This document shows positions 23,940 through 36,240 of a stretch of DNA of 64,000 bases, piece after piece. The notes beneath the pieces were generated by a model that saw only the letters and a list, made by a program, of their open reading frames with translations, was not told where the DNA came from and made no database searches. Each line of letters opens with the position of its first letter. Positions within the stretch are counted from its first letter, which is position 1. A program made the translations under genes and the position numbers. Source of the stretch: Pinus tabuliformis (lineage: Eukaryota > Streptophyta > Pinopsida > Pinales > Pinaceae); contig CM062820.1 in assembly GCA_031772625.1 (NCBI GenBank), positions 312,407,840 to 312,471,839 on the forward strand. The letters run 5' to 3'.

Positions 23940-24480
23940 GTGTGTAGCAGCAACTATGAGTGGCAACACAGTGAGTAATGGCAACAGTGAGTAACAACTG
24001 CTCTGAAGTAGCGAACACAGTGAGTAGCAGCAACAATGAGTAACGACAGTTGCGAAGTAACTGCAGTTATGGTGTAATGGTATTTACGGAGTAACAACAG
24101 CTACGGTGTAACAGCAGGTATGGAGTAACAACAGTTACAGTGTAACGGCAGTTGCATAGTAACAGCAACCACGGTGTAATGGCAGTTGCGGAGTAACAAC
24201 AGCTATGGTGTAACGGCAGTTGTGGAGTAACAGCAGCTATGGTGTAATGGCAGTTATAGAGTAACTGCAATTATGGTGTAACGGCAGTTGTAGAGTAACA
24301 ACAACTATGGTGTAACGGCAGTTGCGTAGTAACAACAGCTACGATGTAACGACAGTTGCGGAGTAACAGTAGCTACGGTGTAATGGCAGTTCTGGTAGCT
24401 ATGGTGTACCGACAGTTGTGAAGTAACGGCAGCCACAGTGTAATGATAGTTGCGGAGTAACAACAGCTACACTGTAATCG
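23940..24480. repeat. Minisatellite, ~34-bp unit, about 12-15 copies
   Basis: Imperfect tandem copies of a unit like ggtgtaacggcagttgcgg followed by agtaacaacagctat, most regular between 24060 and 24480. It lies in the spacer between integrase and the extra ORF of the Athila-like element. The short open frame across it is a by-product of the repeat. Confidence 0.9.
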
Positions 24481-24552
24481 CTGATAAAATGACAGCACCA
24501 GGTGTTACATTTCTCCTCACCATATTTCTTTGTTCTTCCTACGAAAGATAAA

Positions 24553-24553
24553 C

Positions 24554-24620
<67 letters not shown>

Positions 24621-24622
24621 TA

Positions 24623-24680
<58 letters not shown>

Positions 24681-24681
24681 T
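24553..24681. repeat. (AT)n and (ATT)n microsatellites
   Basis: AT dinucleotides from about 24553 to 24616, then ATT trinucleotides from about 24627 to 24681, directly after the integrase region of the minus-strand Ty3 element. Confidence 0.95.
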
Positions 24682-27600
24682 TAGAGCAGAGTGAGGGTGT
24701 CTTGTTTTCCAATGACCATTAAATCAGATGAGGCAGAAAGATTTTTAACAAAAGCATCTTTAGAGGCTGGATGATGATATAATTTAAGATGGTGTCCATT
24801 TACCAAGAACAAAATATGGTTTTCATCTATTATACTTAGTCTAACTGTTCCATTGTCAAACACCGCGTCCACTTGATATGGGCACATCCAGCGAGTGCAG
24901 AGCTTGCCTTTGAAATCCTTAAATATGGAGTCATACAATAACGCCCAGTCCCCCAGCTGAAACACCTTAGTTTTGATGAATTTATCATGCCATTTCATTC
25001 TCTTCTGTTGAACAACAGTAGTTCTCTATACAACCACTGCTCAAATCTCATCCATTTCATTCAGTTGTTCCAATCAGTGTTTTTGGGCTTCTAATAAATC
25101 TAGGCCTACTTCCAGAGCTGTTTTGAGTGTACTAATCTCAAATTCCACCAGAAACAAGGGGTATTTTCCATAGACTAATTCATATGGAGAAAACCTTGTT
25201 ATATTCCACCATGTTGTTATGTATGCCCATAGAGCTTCTGGGAGTTTCTATGCCCAGTCCCGACGATGGCTTGCTACTGTCTTTGTCAAGATATTTTCCA
25301 ATACCCTATTTGTGCTTTCTACCCATCCATTCGCCTGGGGATTATAGGGGGTTGTCACTCTATGTTTGACCCCATATTTTTGCATTAGCTCTTCTATCAT
25401 ATGAGATGTAAACTGTGATCCACCGTCTGAAACAATTTCTCTTGGAGTCTCGTACCTAGGAAAGATTTCTTCAAAGAGGAAGTCTGCCACCACTTGTTCT
25501 GTTGCTCTCATGACCGCCCTAGCTTCCACCCATTTAGTTACATAGTCGATGCAGACCAAGATGTAAGCCTTCTGATGTGAACGTAGGTTGAAGGGACCAA
25601 CGAAATCGATGGCCCATTTCTCGAATGGTTCAAGGACTATCTGGGGTTGTAGGGGCATCTCATATACTTTCCCAGGTTGTCCCATCCGTTGACAACTATC
25701 ACACCTCCGCACGTAATCCTAAGCGTCACGAAAGATGGAGGACCAGTAATATCCCATTTGCAGTACCTTATGACCTATTCTTTTGTCTGCAAAGTGTCCC
25801 CCATAGGGTCCTCCGTGTGCAACTTTCAATATCTCGAAAATATCATCTCCTGCCACACAACACTGAATCTGTTGATCCACTCCAGTATGGAAGAGATATC
25901 TTGCCATCCATGAATATCGGGTACTCTGGTGAATGATCTTCATTTGCTCCTTATAGGACAAATGACGAGGCACTTTACCTGTAGCAAGACAATTAGCAAT
26001 ATCTGCATACCACGTAGTGTTAGAAGAAACTGCAAAAAGATGCTCATCTGGAAAATCATCTTCAATTGGTGTTTCCTTACCATCACATTCTATCCTAGAT
26101 AAGAAATTTGCAACCACATTGTCCTTCCTCGGTTTATCTACTATAGTGATATCAAATTCCTGTAGTAGCAATAACCATCTTGTAATTCAACCAAGGGTAA
26201 TAGGTTTATTCATTAAATACCTGATGGCTGCATGATCGGTGTGCACAAAAGTAGGATACCCAGTAATGTAACGCCGAAACTTGTTGATGGCGTAAACGAT
26301 AGCAAGAAATTCTTTCTTAGTCACTGTGTAGTTTAATGCAGCAGGAGCCAAATTTTTACTAGCATAGTAGACTACATAAGGTACTTTATCCTCTTGCTGT
26401 CCCAATACTGCACCAATTGCTGTCTGAGAGGCATCCGTATGAATGTGGAAAGATAATGCCCAGTTAGGTCCTCTAAGGATCAGAGCACTGCAAACTAACT
26501 CCTTAATTTTTGTAAATGCTGCATCACAATCCTTTGTCCACACAAATTATGAATCTTTCGTTAGTAATTGAAACAGTGCTTGTGCTACTTTTGCAAATTT
26601 TCTATGAAATGTCTATAATAACCAGCACAACCAATGAAACTGTGTACCTGTGTGACTGTTTTAGGTGTTGGGAAGTGTAGAATTACCTGTATCTTTGCTG
26701 GATCCGTCCTAATTCCTTCAGCTGAGAGCAAATGTCCTAGAATGATTCCCTCTTCCATCATCATGTGACATTTCACTGCACTCAAAGAGACACGTGCTTG
26801 TATACACCTTGCGAGAACCTTTTCCAATTTTTCCTATCCCACCATGAACGAGTCCCCATATGTAGTAAATTCATCCATATAGATCTCAACACTGTCATTT
26901 ATTAAGTCAGAGAAGATTCCCAGAATTTCCCTCTAGAATGTTGCAGGAGCATTACACAGGCCAAAAGGAAGGACCTGATATGCAAATGTCCCCCAAGGGC
27001 ATGTGAATGTGGTCTTGTCCTAGTCCTTAGGAGCAATATAGATCTAGTTATATCCACTAAACCCATCCAGAAAAGAGAAATACTTCTTACCAGCCAATGT
27101 TTCCAACACTTGATCAATAAATGGCAAGGGAAAGTGGTCTTTCTGCATTTCCTTATTCAACTCCCGATAATCTACACAGATCCGCCATTTGCCATTCTTT
27201 TTGGGGACCATTACCAATGGTGAGACCCATTAGCTGTCTAAGATGGGGTAGATGAAACCTACATCCAGTAATTTTTGAAGTTCTTCTTTCACCACATTCT
27301 TCAACGTTGGGTTCATTCTTCTCTGAGGTTGTCTTATAGGACGACAATCTTCCTTGATGTATATGTGATGGGTGCATAAGTTGGCATGGATTCCCTTCAT
27401 ATCTGCATAATCCTAGGCGAAGGCCCCTTTATGTTTCCGTAGAATGTCTATAAGCTGCTCCTTCTGAGATTTTGACACGTTCGGATTAATGTTCAAGGTT
27501 TTCCCAGGTTCCAATTCCACTTGTATACTTTCATGAGGTGCATCAACAGGTTGTTCCTCTAATCCTTCTGTTGTTTCCATCATTTCCTGAGTTTCACAAC

Positions 27601-28261
27601 TTATGATAGATTCTAGGATCTGCTGGTTTGATTCCGAAATAGAACATGGATCATCCATGAAGGAAGTGATTACGTCATCTTCTGATTCCATCTTTAATTG
27701 CAGGGCATGTCCAATAGTACGGACAGGTCTCACTTCTTCCTCTTCCGTTACATCCTCCACTGTAGATACAGCCTTCTTTCCGCCTGCTAGCTTGATAGGT
27801 GAATTTGGTTCTGCAGGTGGATATAACACTAAATTCTTAGTGTTATGCCCATTAGAAATGACCATATTCCCTAAGCGGCACCCAATGTAAGCATCTGCAG
27901 TGGCCAGCCATTGCCTACCCAAAATTAGGGGATGACCACCCACTGAGGATTGTGTATGTAATACGAGGAAGTCTATGGGGTAATGCCATGAATCCATTGA
28001 AATTGTCACATCTTCCAACTTCCCTACAAGTTTTATTGTAGATCGATCAGCTAATTCCAGTACTGTAGGTGTATCATTTAAATTACGAAGTCCTAATGCA
28101 TGCATAGTTTCAGTGGTGATGACGTTGATGGCAGCTCCCAGGTCTACCAACACATTTGGAATTTCTACCCCATTAATCTGTATTGTCAAGATCGGGTTCC
28201 CCGGATCTCCATATTTCACTGGCATTGATTTTCCCATCATAAAGTCCGACAACTTTCCCAT
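24681..28261 (-). pseudogene. pol region of the minus-strand Athila-like element, broken
   Basis: Protease with LVDLGAAINVIT and the LADRS block typical of Athila-like elements (about 27413-28261); reverse transcriptase (about 26585-27410); RNase H with a HIHTDASQTAIG start (26187-26543). The integrase has a zinc-binding CDSCQRMG segment and a WAIDFVGPF catalytic-core start (about 24681-26171). The protease and RNase H parts closely resemble those of the + strand element at 58.2 kb, so the two are related members of one lineage. Multiple breaks; a fossil. Confidence 0.85.
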
Positions 28262-28839
28262 AACATGTATGGTAAGGGGATCTTGAATTTTCTTGGCAAG
28301 TTTCTTTTAACAATATTCCCTAAGAGTCTTTACATAGATTGGCACATCCTTCATGGCTTGCAATGAGGGAATTTTAACAAAGAAGTTCTGCAATTCTCCT
28401 AATAAATCAAATTCATATTGAGGACCTGGTTTACTCATGATTAACCTCTCTAGGTAAGGCGGTTCAGATTTATGCTACTTGGCAAGAGGTGTCTAAGTTC
28501 TATCGGTTTTCTTCACCTCTCTACTGACTGGCTCTGCTTCCTTACCTTCACTATCAAGTTGTTCAATGATAACTGGAGGAGGTTGGGCGTTAACTATCTG
28601 ACCTGATCGCAGATTAAGTTAAGAACATCAGCTTGATGGGCTCCCTTATTGTTAGGGTTAGGGTTACGTTGCATTGGGAGCTGAGGATGGGTAGGTTGGT
28701 TACCTGGAGGCACATTAGAGGGAAGTTGAAGCTGTTGTTGGGGCATCTGCTATGGCATATGTGGAGGAAGCTGACCAGGAGCAGATCCTCACCAGGTTGG
28801 AGCCCATGGGGAGCTTGTACTAGCTTGGGGGTTCCACTG

Positions 28840-29855
28840 CTACCAAGGTGGGTACTGGTATTGTGGCCACATGGGAGGATAAGGCATGGTCTGGGGATTC
28901 ATATTACAATTATTAAAATACTGAGATGGATCCAAGTACATACCTTGATTTCCCATCGGTGGTTGAGGCGGCCATGGCTTCCGAGATCCCATGAGGTACA
29001 ACTGCTCCTTGTCCTCCCCCGTTCCTTGAAATACTACTTTCAAGCTTGGTAAGGAAGGGCATGAGCTTGTCACGTGATTGAGCTCACAGATCGCACATTC
29101 CTCTATGTAATTCAGTGGACATTCCCTCTCCTGATGCTTCTTTCTGTGCTTCGGGCAAAACACTGCCATGGTCCTATCTAGCTCTAACTGCTTTTGTTTT
29201 ACTTGCAAGGTGTCCATCTGTGCTGACAGGGTACTGAGGATATCTTTTCTTAGGTTGTCTAGCAAATTTCCAATTTCTTCTTTTGTAAACTCCTGCCAGA
29301 TCCCTTTACTGAACGGACCCCCTGCTTGTTTCTCGCAAGCCCACTTGAGCACTGAATACATAATTTGGAAATATCTTCAAACTTCTCCTTTGAGATATCT
29401 CCCTTTCCCAAAATATTCAATAACTCCATCGAGTCTTCTCGAAGGGATCGAAGGAGGATAATTTTTAATATTTCCTTATCCAGGTCAGAATGACCCGACC
29501 TCTGTAAGGTGTAGTGGAACCTCTCCACACAATCTTCCAAGCTTTCATCTTCTTTTTGCGTGAACTTGAAGAGTTCCTCCTTAATGTTCAGGGATTTACA
29601 GTAATCTTGGTATTTCTCCAGGAAAGTCGTTTGCATATCTTCCCATGTAGAAATGGATTTTCCTCTGAGGCCCATGAAACATCGCAGAGCCATCCCTTTT
29701 AGAGTGGAAGGGAAATTTTTCAGCTTCTGGGCAACTGTTGTGTAGTCATACCCCCGGCATACTATATCAAACTCAAATAGAAATGTGTCAGGGTCTTCAG
29801 AGATAAGCCCATGGAAGGTTGGTAAAGTTGCCAATGGAATAGGTTCTGTAGGCAC
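28840..29855 (-). pseudogene. gag region of the minus-strand Athila-like element, broken
   Basis: Capsid-type segment with LPTFHGLISEDPDTFLFEF, CFMGLRGKSISTWEDM and LFKFTQKEDESLEDCVERF, the plant Ty3 retrotransposon gag signature. It is followed by two Cys/His knuckles with the unusual spacing (CPKHRKKHQEREC and CAICELNHVTSSC) and a Pro/Tyr/Met-rich tail. Alignable with the + strand gag at 59.7-61.4 kb. A few breaks. Confidence 0.8.
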
Positions 29856-30480
29856 ATCGGTTCCCAGATCCCCAATAGGGAAATCAATGGTGGAGTTTGT
29901 AGGAGCTATGAATATTTTCCAATAATCACTGGGGATTTCAATAGGCTCTACAGAGGGTGTCTAAGGATTCTTTGTTACCTGGATTCAAGCTACTTTGGTA
30001 GCACTTCCACGGTCTCTTGGTGATGTAAATATGTCCTCGTCTCTTTCTCCTGTGGCCTAATGGCTTGATCCTTCGGCTGCAACTCCCTTTCCTTTACTAG
30101 AACAGTCTCATCCTACTAATGCTCTACTTGCAACTTCCTCCTCTGCTAACACCAGCTCAAGATTCTCTGAATCAAGTCCACTGCGAGATGTTTCTTCCAC
30201 GGTCAGAGGGACCTGTTGTGTTGAGTCACCACAGAACACTGCAGTCGATACTGGTTGTTCCACTGATTGTCCTTCTTACTTCACCCTTATTGCTCCTGGT
30301 CTCATAGCTACACGAGAGGATGCTTCGGATTCAACCTTTGCTATGATCTCTTGTATATAGGTTTTTCTTCCCAGGTCTGGTCTTCCCCTAGTTGGGGCTA
30401 TCCCTCTACCCCTTTTATTGGGTTCTTTGTTCATACAAAACTTGGATTGATGGGGGGTTTCTGTATGAACCTACAATGTT
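29856..30480 (-). other. Upstream gag/leader part of the minus-strand Athila-like element
   Basis: Pro/Ser/Thr-coding-like sequence on the minus strand between the leader repeats and the recognisable capsid segment. It probably belongs to the N-terminal end of gag, but no domain can be named. Confidence 0.4.
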
Positions 30481-30483
30481 TCA

Positions 30484-30925
30484 ACCCTAGAGTGAGGTGT
30501 CAAAAGACTGTTCCTTCCCCAGGATGAAAGAACTCACAAAAGGAAAGGTAGCTATAGCAAAAAAAATCTAGGGTTTCAAGCCTAGAGCAAGGCATCAAAG
30601 GACTCCTCCCTCCCTAGGGACAAGAACCAAACAATCAAAAACCACTGGAAGCCCTAATTTTTCCAGATCTAGAGCAGGGTGTAAAAAAAATTGTCCCTGC
30701 CCAAGGTAAAAGCTATGGATTTCCCAAAAATAAAGCACACACAGGTTAAGAAAAATAATTTTAGCTCAAGGCCTAGAGCAGGGCGTTAAAGGACTCCTCC
30801 CTCCCCAGGACAAGAGAATGGCCCAAAATAGTCAGAAAAATAGAAAACAGAAAGAGTACCTATGCTGAGGACCTGAAGCAGAGTGATAAAACTCGTTCTC
30901 TCCCCAGGATGAGAGATTGACCCTC
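30484..30925 (-). repeat. Five imperfect ~97-bp repeats in the Ty3 leader
   Basis: Blocks beginning near 30484, 30581, 30668, 30772 and 30871 share a core like cctagagcagggcgttaaag followed by gactcctccctccccaggac. They lie between the primer site and gag on the minus strand, so they would form the untranslated leader of the element RNA. Confidence 0.8.
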
Positions 30926-30961
30926 TGGCCAGTCTGGATCGTCGTTTGCGCCTGGTTAGCC

Positions 30962-30979
30962 TCCCCGGCAATGGCACCA
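30962..30979 (-). other. Primer binding site, tRNA-Asp type, two mismatches
   Basis: The minus strand reads TGGTGCCATTGCCGGGGA next to the 5' LTR. Plant tRNA-Asp 3' ends give TGGCGCCGTTGCCGGGGA, which is exactly what the + strand element shows at 59570. The same primer type supports the Athila-like assignment. Confidence 0.8.
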
Positions 30980-30982
30980 AAA

Positions 30983-31784
30983 TGTTGGTGTCTAGGTAGG
31001 GGTGATTTATCTACCTTATTCCAACATTAATCTTATCAATCTGGGTGTGTATCCTTTCAAGGAAACGCGTAAGGTATATGCAGGGGCAAACACATAATCT
31101 TTCCCAACCAAGGGTTCGTGGTTTAAGATTCAAAACATAAATGCAAGATTAACAATTTACAAAACTACAGAAATAACCATAAGCAGTAAAGAATTGTAAT
31201 AGCAACACAAACTGATAAAACTCACACACACAAAGATGCATCACCTGATCAGAAGAGTAGGCCCAGCTCTCTAATCAGGGTACGTTAGCCACGAAAAGAA
31301 TTAGAACAACAAAATGAATGATCTTTTATTATTCGGTAACAAAGGTTTACAATACTGACGGGTGAACCCCCATTCACAAGATCAACCTGCATTTTATACA
31401 AAACGAGGGAGATTAATAGACGTCCTAAAAACATAGCAACTGCTGATACAAAGACATACATTAGTTGGAGCGGTATTAGCATCAGATGTCTAAGATAGCA
31501 AGAAGGTCTAAGAATAGTGCAGGGAGCCTATTCCCCGAACTGCGCATCCTCCACTTGATCGGTCGTTGCTAGTTCTGTTACAATCTTGTAAGTTGAGGGT
31601 TCCTGTTCTCATGCTACGGTCAAACGCACAATTTAGTACTGCAAATAGATAGACTTCGTGTGTTTTACTTCATTAATTAAAATATACCAATAGGACAAGT
31701 AAGGTGGAATTTACCTTGTAAGTTTAACATAACAGCATGGGTAGTGGAAATAGGCAAAAAGATGGCCCGATTTGGTGCCCAATA
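30983..31784 (-). repeat. 5' LTR of the minus-strand Athila-like element
   Basis: 802 bp, aligned to 19524-20354 with about 8 percent difference by eye over the first 300 bases. It borders the primer site on the left and family X sequence on the right. Confidence 0.9.
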
Positions 31785-33310
31785 GTGAAGCTGGTGGGTC
31801 GACCTCTTGGTGGTGAGGCATGAGGTCAATGTCTTGCTCTAACTCATGCTTCTCCATATCTATATCCATCTGCTTAAGTGCTTGTTCAATCTCTTGAGCA
31901 AAGTCCTGCTCTTGTGAATGCTCAACCTGTCTACATGGTGCCATCTATTCGGATGAGTCAACTACTTGTACGAATGTAGTTTCATCTATCTATACATGTT
32001 GCATCCCCTACTGCACATGTTCTTACTATGCTCCCTTCTCCTATTTGCGCAACTCATGTTCCTTCTGGAGTTTCTCCTTCAACTCGCACAACTCCTTCTC
32101 GGTTTCCTCATTCTCCATTTTTCTCTTTGCCTTTGTGCGTTCCTCTTATTGCATTGTTGCCTCTTTGCCTCTGTTGACAAAAATACTTTCTTCACAAGTG
32201 GGTATGCTCAGAACTTGCAACTTTGTTCATCATCCATTATGTCAACTATCTTCCTCTTGCCTTTGTCACGCGTTGGTATGTTTACCTATGTTGGTCCTGC
32301 TGCTGGTGCTCTCTTGGATGCTGCTCTTCTAACCATTCCAAAATGATGCCGACTAGTTCATTAGGCCTGGAGAATTTGTAACAATATCTCCATGGGTCTT
32401 CCTCCGCCCAATGATGCTCCCCATCGACCCACTAAAACTGTACTCTTGTGCAGTGATCTTTTACAAAGCAATGTGGGTCATACGGATTGTAGCTTCAGGA
32501 ATGAAAAGGATATTTCTTGGTTTTCTCTACTTCCACATCTGCGTGCTTGAAATTTTGTCTCTTGTATAACCCGATCCACAATGGAAGAGCGGGCCAAGGT
32601 TCCTTCTTCTTCCGATGCATCCTAGCTGACATACCTACTAAGATGTGGTATGATACTTCTTGCATGACGAGCTTGTCCAAGGAAAACTTCGGTAGAACAT
32701 TTAGGGGCTTCTCCATGCTGTACATCTGTATGAAGGTTCCAGATGGTGACGCATACCAATCTTCTATATCGATCAATTCCTCCATTGCTGCCTTTGACAT
32801 GCAAGGTGGATCCTACTCAAATATTATCTTGTACACTGGGGTGCCAAAATGATCTAACAGCTAGGTGATAAATCCTCTAAAGTTGCATTCAGACAACATT
32901 TTACAATAAGTGTTCATAGAGGTCTCCACTGATGTCCATGCCCACTTGAAGCCTGACAGCTCCTGACGAGCACAGATTACATCCAAGATGTAAGCAGACA
33001 TGTACATTTCTACTTGCTGACCTTTGGGTGGCTATCGAGCTCTTGTTACCTATTCCTTCAACCTGTGAGCCAACATGTCGGACCAGTTGCATGCTTTGCC
33101 TTCACTAGCCATTTGGTCCAACCCAATCACCCAACTCTGTGGGAAGGTTTCCATGATCTCTTGGTCATACAAGCGACATGCAAATATGACCAAGTATTGA
33201 TGCACCTTCCACAGTATTTTCGTCTTATAGATCTGGTTGGGTGTAATCCTGAATTTGGCCAGCTCCTTCATCCAGTTCTTCAAGATATCCCTGGAGTTCT
33301 TCAATATATC
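31785..33310 (-). pseudogene. Family X fragment, copy A' (middle and acidic parts)
   Basis: Minus-strand remnants of the unrecognised family X. One block (about 32495-32800) has MSKAAMEELIDIEDWYASPS, LDKLVMQEVSYHI and a PLWIGLYK motif. A block nearer the N-terminus (about 33050-33304) has NSRDILKNWMKELAKF and YLVIFACRLY. A Lys/Glu/Arg-rich region (about 31990-32300) looks like coiled coil, and an acidic His/Glu segment lies at the left edge. Each block has a clear partner in copy B (43104-43409, 43746-43973, 42540-42950, 37330-37380). The left 210 bp repeat the flank found on the other side of the Ty3 element at 19310-19523. Broken; no known domain. Confidence 0.6.
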
Positions 33311-36240
33311 CCTGGATTAACTACGAAATCAAATTGGAAATCAAACAAGCAAGCAGACAAACAAACATGCAAGGTAAGTAACCAAACAAGCATGCAAGAA
33401 AACAACCAAAAGCAAAAACTACTTCTATTCCTAAGCTAACGATGCATGGGCCTGATCACATTAAGTGATACTTCCAATGTAACCACCAGTGCATTGGTTG
33501 ACCCATGTTGGTGAAGGTATGGTTCGCGAACAACACAGTTGTGCAAACCAGCAAACATGAAAGATATAAAAATGAAGATAAACACACTCCAAGTTTCAAT
33601 GTGTCCACAGAACATAAGTGAGTGCAAGTGCATGACATACAGTTCGTGGACTTGCCATGGTGTTGTGCGACACTACATGCAGTTTTTAAGCATGTGCATA
33701 CTCTTGATTGTGACATGCAAGCAAACGAAAGAAACAAAGACAACTTGTGTCGTGCACATGTGCTTGCAATGTAAGATTCCTCCAATGCATGAGCAATGGG
33801 ATCGTGTAGTTCAAGTGGAGGAAGTATGATCTATGTGTGAGATTGATCTTCAATGCATATAGATGAGTGATGAGGAGCCTTGGGTGTTTCAACAATTTCC
33901 TAATCAGAAGTGAAACCAACCTCAGGACAGTGAGGGCCTGACATAACCATCAGCTCAGGCTAAAGTGCCTCAATAGTTTGGGGGGGTTTCGACTTCGTCA
34001 ACAGATAGATCATCATAAATAGGTGGCTTTGAAAAATAAACTATGATAGAATCATTATCATGATCGAATACGGGAGTAAATAGATCATGACAACTATGAT
34101 TATAAAAATCAATGATTTCATCGGCATCCTCATGATCTAATCAATCAAACAGAGGGGTAGATGAGAAGCAGACAAATTCGCCCTTTGTGTTTCTGGAAAA
34201 GGAAAATGAGAAGTCAAGTGGATTTTCAATGAATAATTGGTCCTCTCCATTTTCGGATGATGGACTGACATACGGTGTGTTCTGGGAACGATAAAAAATG
34301 GGTGCATCCGTAGATGAAGATACACATGTGAAATCATGGATGGCAGGTTCACCAAATATGTCAGGAAAGAACGGAGGAGGCTCGGATAGAAGGGAGTCAT
34401 CCCTCGCCAAGTGTTAATGCTCAAGCTCCCAGTCATACTCTTCATGAATGACAACCCATGTTAGTTGTGCAACACCAACTTCGTCGATGGGTTGATCCTT
34501 GTTCACAACGAGTGTAGAGTCTAGAATGGAAGAACACAAGATAGTATCATCTTGAGGATCATCCAAGTACGAAGACAGAGGTTGTGGTACAAAATGCATG
34601 TGACAATTCAATGGGCTCACAACCAAATCTACGTGAAAATTAAACGAAGTGATGTTGGGAGGATGTGGTAGTTGAATAGATGTGTGTGCATGTTCTCCCA
34701 CATCACTCTACAGTGGTGGGGTTGTTTGATGATGGAACGGCCAACAATCACTAGTGATAGTGACCGTATCCATCTGTGATTGCGCAGCTCCATCACTGAA
34801 ATATGTTGAGTGAAGCTTGGGCTCAAACTTCTTCTTAGGATGGACGGATTTGTTAAGAAATTACTCAAGTCTATCCCAAAGATAAGGAAATTTCATCTAG
34901 CTTTTCGGAGCTTCAAACTGCACAACACAGAAGTGCTGACAAAAATCCATAGGCGACTCATGTGGGGCCTTCTGTTTTTGTAACAATTTTTGGTCAAGAT
35001 GTTTTGGATCAAAATGATGGAAAGTATCTTCAATGAGATCACAGAAATTCTCGAGTGAGTGCACACTATCAACTAATAGGTAGTAGCACCAACGTAGTGG
35101 GGATTCGTGAAGTTTGTATGCAAGAAGCAAGCTAGCCTCTTCATTAGAACATCCATAGTCCTCATCAAGCATGAAAAGAAAGTCATGTAAGAACACAAGC
35201 CATGCCACTTCACCCTTACCATCATACATGAATTCAGACAAGAGATCAAAAAACTCCGTGGAGGGGTGAGTGTAACATAATCCATGATAGATGTGCAAAG
35301 GTTCAAAATAGGATGAGAGGACACAGCTTGTCATCTGGCCCTCCTTCTAGCACCAAAAATGTTGATGGTGTTGGACCGCCATCATGTCAGGGGATCTCCC
35401 CAGTAAGAAGTCCCAATTAGACCTCAAATTGTTTGGTGTAGGAATCCCAACAGTTGGTCATACGGTATCACCTTGACCGTGGTTTCGTATAGAGACAAGT
35501 AAGACGTCCCTATTGGTAGCAAGGGTGTGACATATGTAGTAAGTCAACGAAGGTGCATGAGCATTTCTAACACATGGAGGGTGAGGTGAGTGCCCCTTGG
35601 AAACCTATGAAGGCATGTAGTTAAGAATGGAACACACAAGAAAAGATGCATCACAACATGGAAGGAAAGTAAGCTAGAAATCCAAAGTGATGGTTAAGCC
35701 AACAACACGTTTCAGTAAGATTCATGCATACATATACAGAAAATAGCTACACATGCATGCGTAAGAAAACAAATACATATATCATTTAGAGTAAACAAGA
35801 TAGTTGTAATAAAATACGACATATGCATGAAACATGTTGGCTCAGAATTATTAAGAAATGTAAGTTCCTGTCATACAATACAACCATTACCAACCACTAG
35901 TTCTGACAACGGAACGTTACAGTCACTTATGCCTGCTCGTCCAAAGAGATATACTAGCTCTGCACAATGGAGAAGCCAAGGATCGTTACAATATTGTCCA
36001 ATCTTTCTCTAAGATACTCCTATTGGAAGATTGGCTGACCAAAAGCCTAGACAATGAGTTATGAGGAACTATATATATCAAAGGGTGGAGTGGCCCTTGA
36101 CATTCCCCTTTGTGACAGTTAATCTACCATCATGACTCTCCATCTACTCTATGACTGTTACATCCAACTATCAACACTTGAACTTGGAGTTGACAAGACA
36201 TTACATACAATATGCACATGTACCCATGTGAGACAAAATA
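33310..36240 (-). mobile_element. LTR element fragment with gag-like region, minus strand, broken
   Basis: An LTR-like segment from 35360 (TGTTGATGG on the + strand) to about 36,2xx has a minus-strand TATA near 36071-36085. It is followed in the minus direction by a primer-site-like TGGTGCTAGAAGGAGGGCC (35337-35355) and then a gag-like open region (34897-35334 and weaker ones to about 33900). No protease, polymerase or second LTR is present in this fragment, so it is truncated or a non-autonomous type. Left and outer LTR ends are approximate. The LTR resembles Ty3 families in primer-site form only; lineage not assigned. Confidence 0.5.
34897..35334 (-). pseudogene. gag-like region of the truncated LTR element
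   Basis: 146-residue minus-strand region with a helical capsid-like pattern (AWLVFLHDFLFMLDEDYG, ASLLLAYKLHESPLRW, LENFCDLIEDTFHHFDP, SPMDFCQHF). The order matches plant retrotransposon gag capsids: a helical core followed by a segment that picks out a short recruited domain. It starts just downstream of the primer-site-like sequence. Weakly coding, acidic and Ser/Pro-rich stretches follow to about 33.9 kb. A fossil fragment; assignment rests on pattern, not on a named motif. Confidence 0.5.

Larger units (their letters stand above)
19524..31784 (-). mobile_element. Athila-like Ty3 LTR element, both LTRs present, heavily broken
   Basis: A 12.3-kb element transcribed leftward. In order from its 5' end it has: LTR (30983-31784), tRNA-Asp-type primer site, a leader with tandem repeats, gag (about 28840-29855), protease (about 27413-28261), reverse transcriptase (about 26585-27410), RNase H (26187-26543) and integrase (about 24681-26171). 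A spacer with two microsatellites and a minisatellite follows, then an extra ORF region (about 20384-23565), a purine tract and the 3' LTR (19524-20354). Protease, polymerase and the primer site place it near Athila. It is broken, with a dozen or more breaks. The LTRs differ by about 8 percent by eye, so it is old, probably several million years or more at plant rates. Its flanks do not show a 5-bp duplication (see findings). Confidence 0.9.

Noticed and set aside
24067-24270. Cys/Tyr/Leu-rich minus-strand frame
   Set aside because: It is a translation of the 34-bp minisatellite.
23940-24480. CRISPR-like array
   Set aside because: Units are contiguous and imperfect with no spacers; this is a plant minisatellite inside a retroelement.
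19519-31789. 5-bp target duplication for the minus-strand Ty3 element
   Set aside because: Flanks GTACA and GTGAA do not match, and the 210-bp overlap of the flanks points to another explanation.
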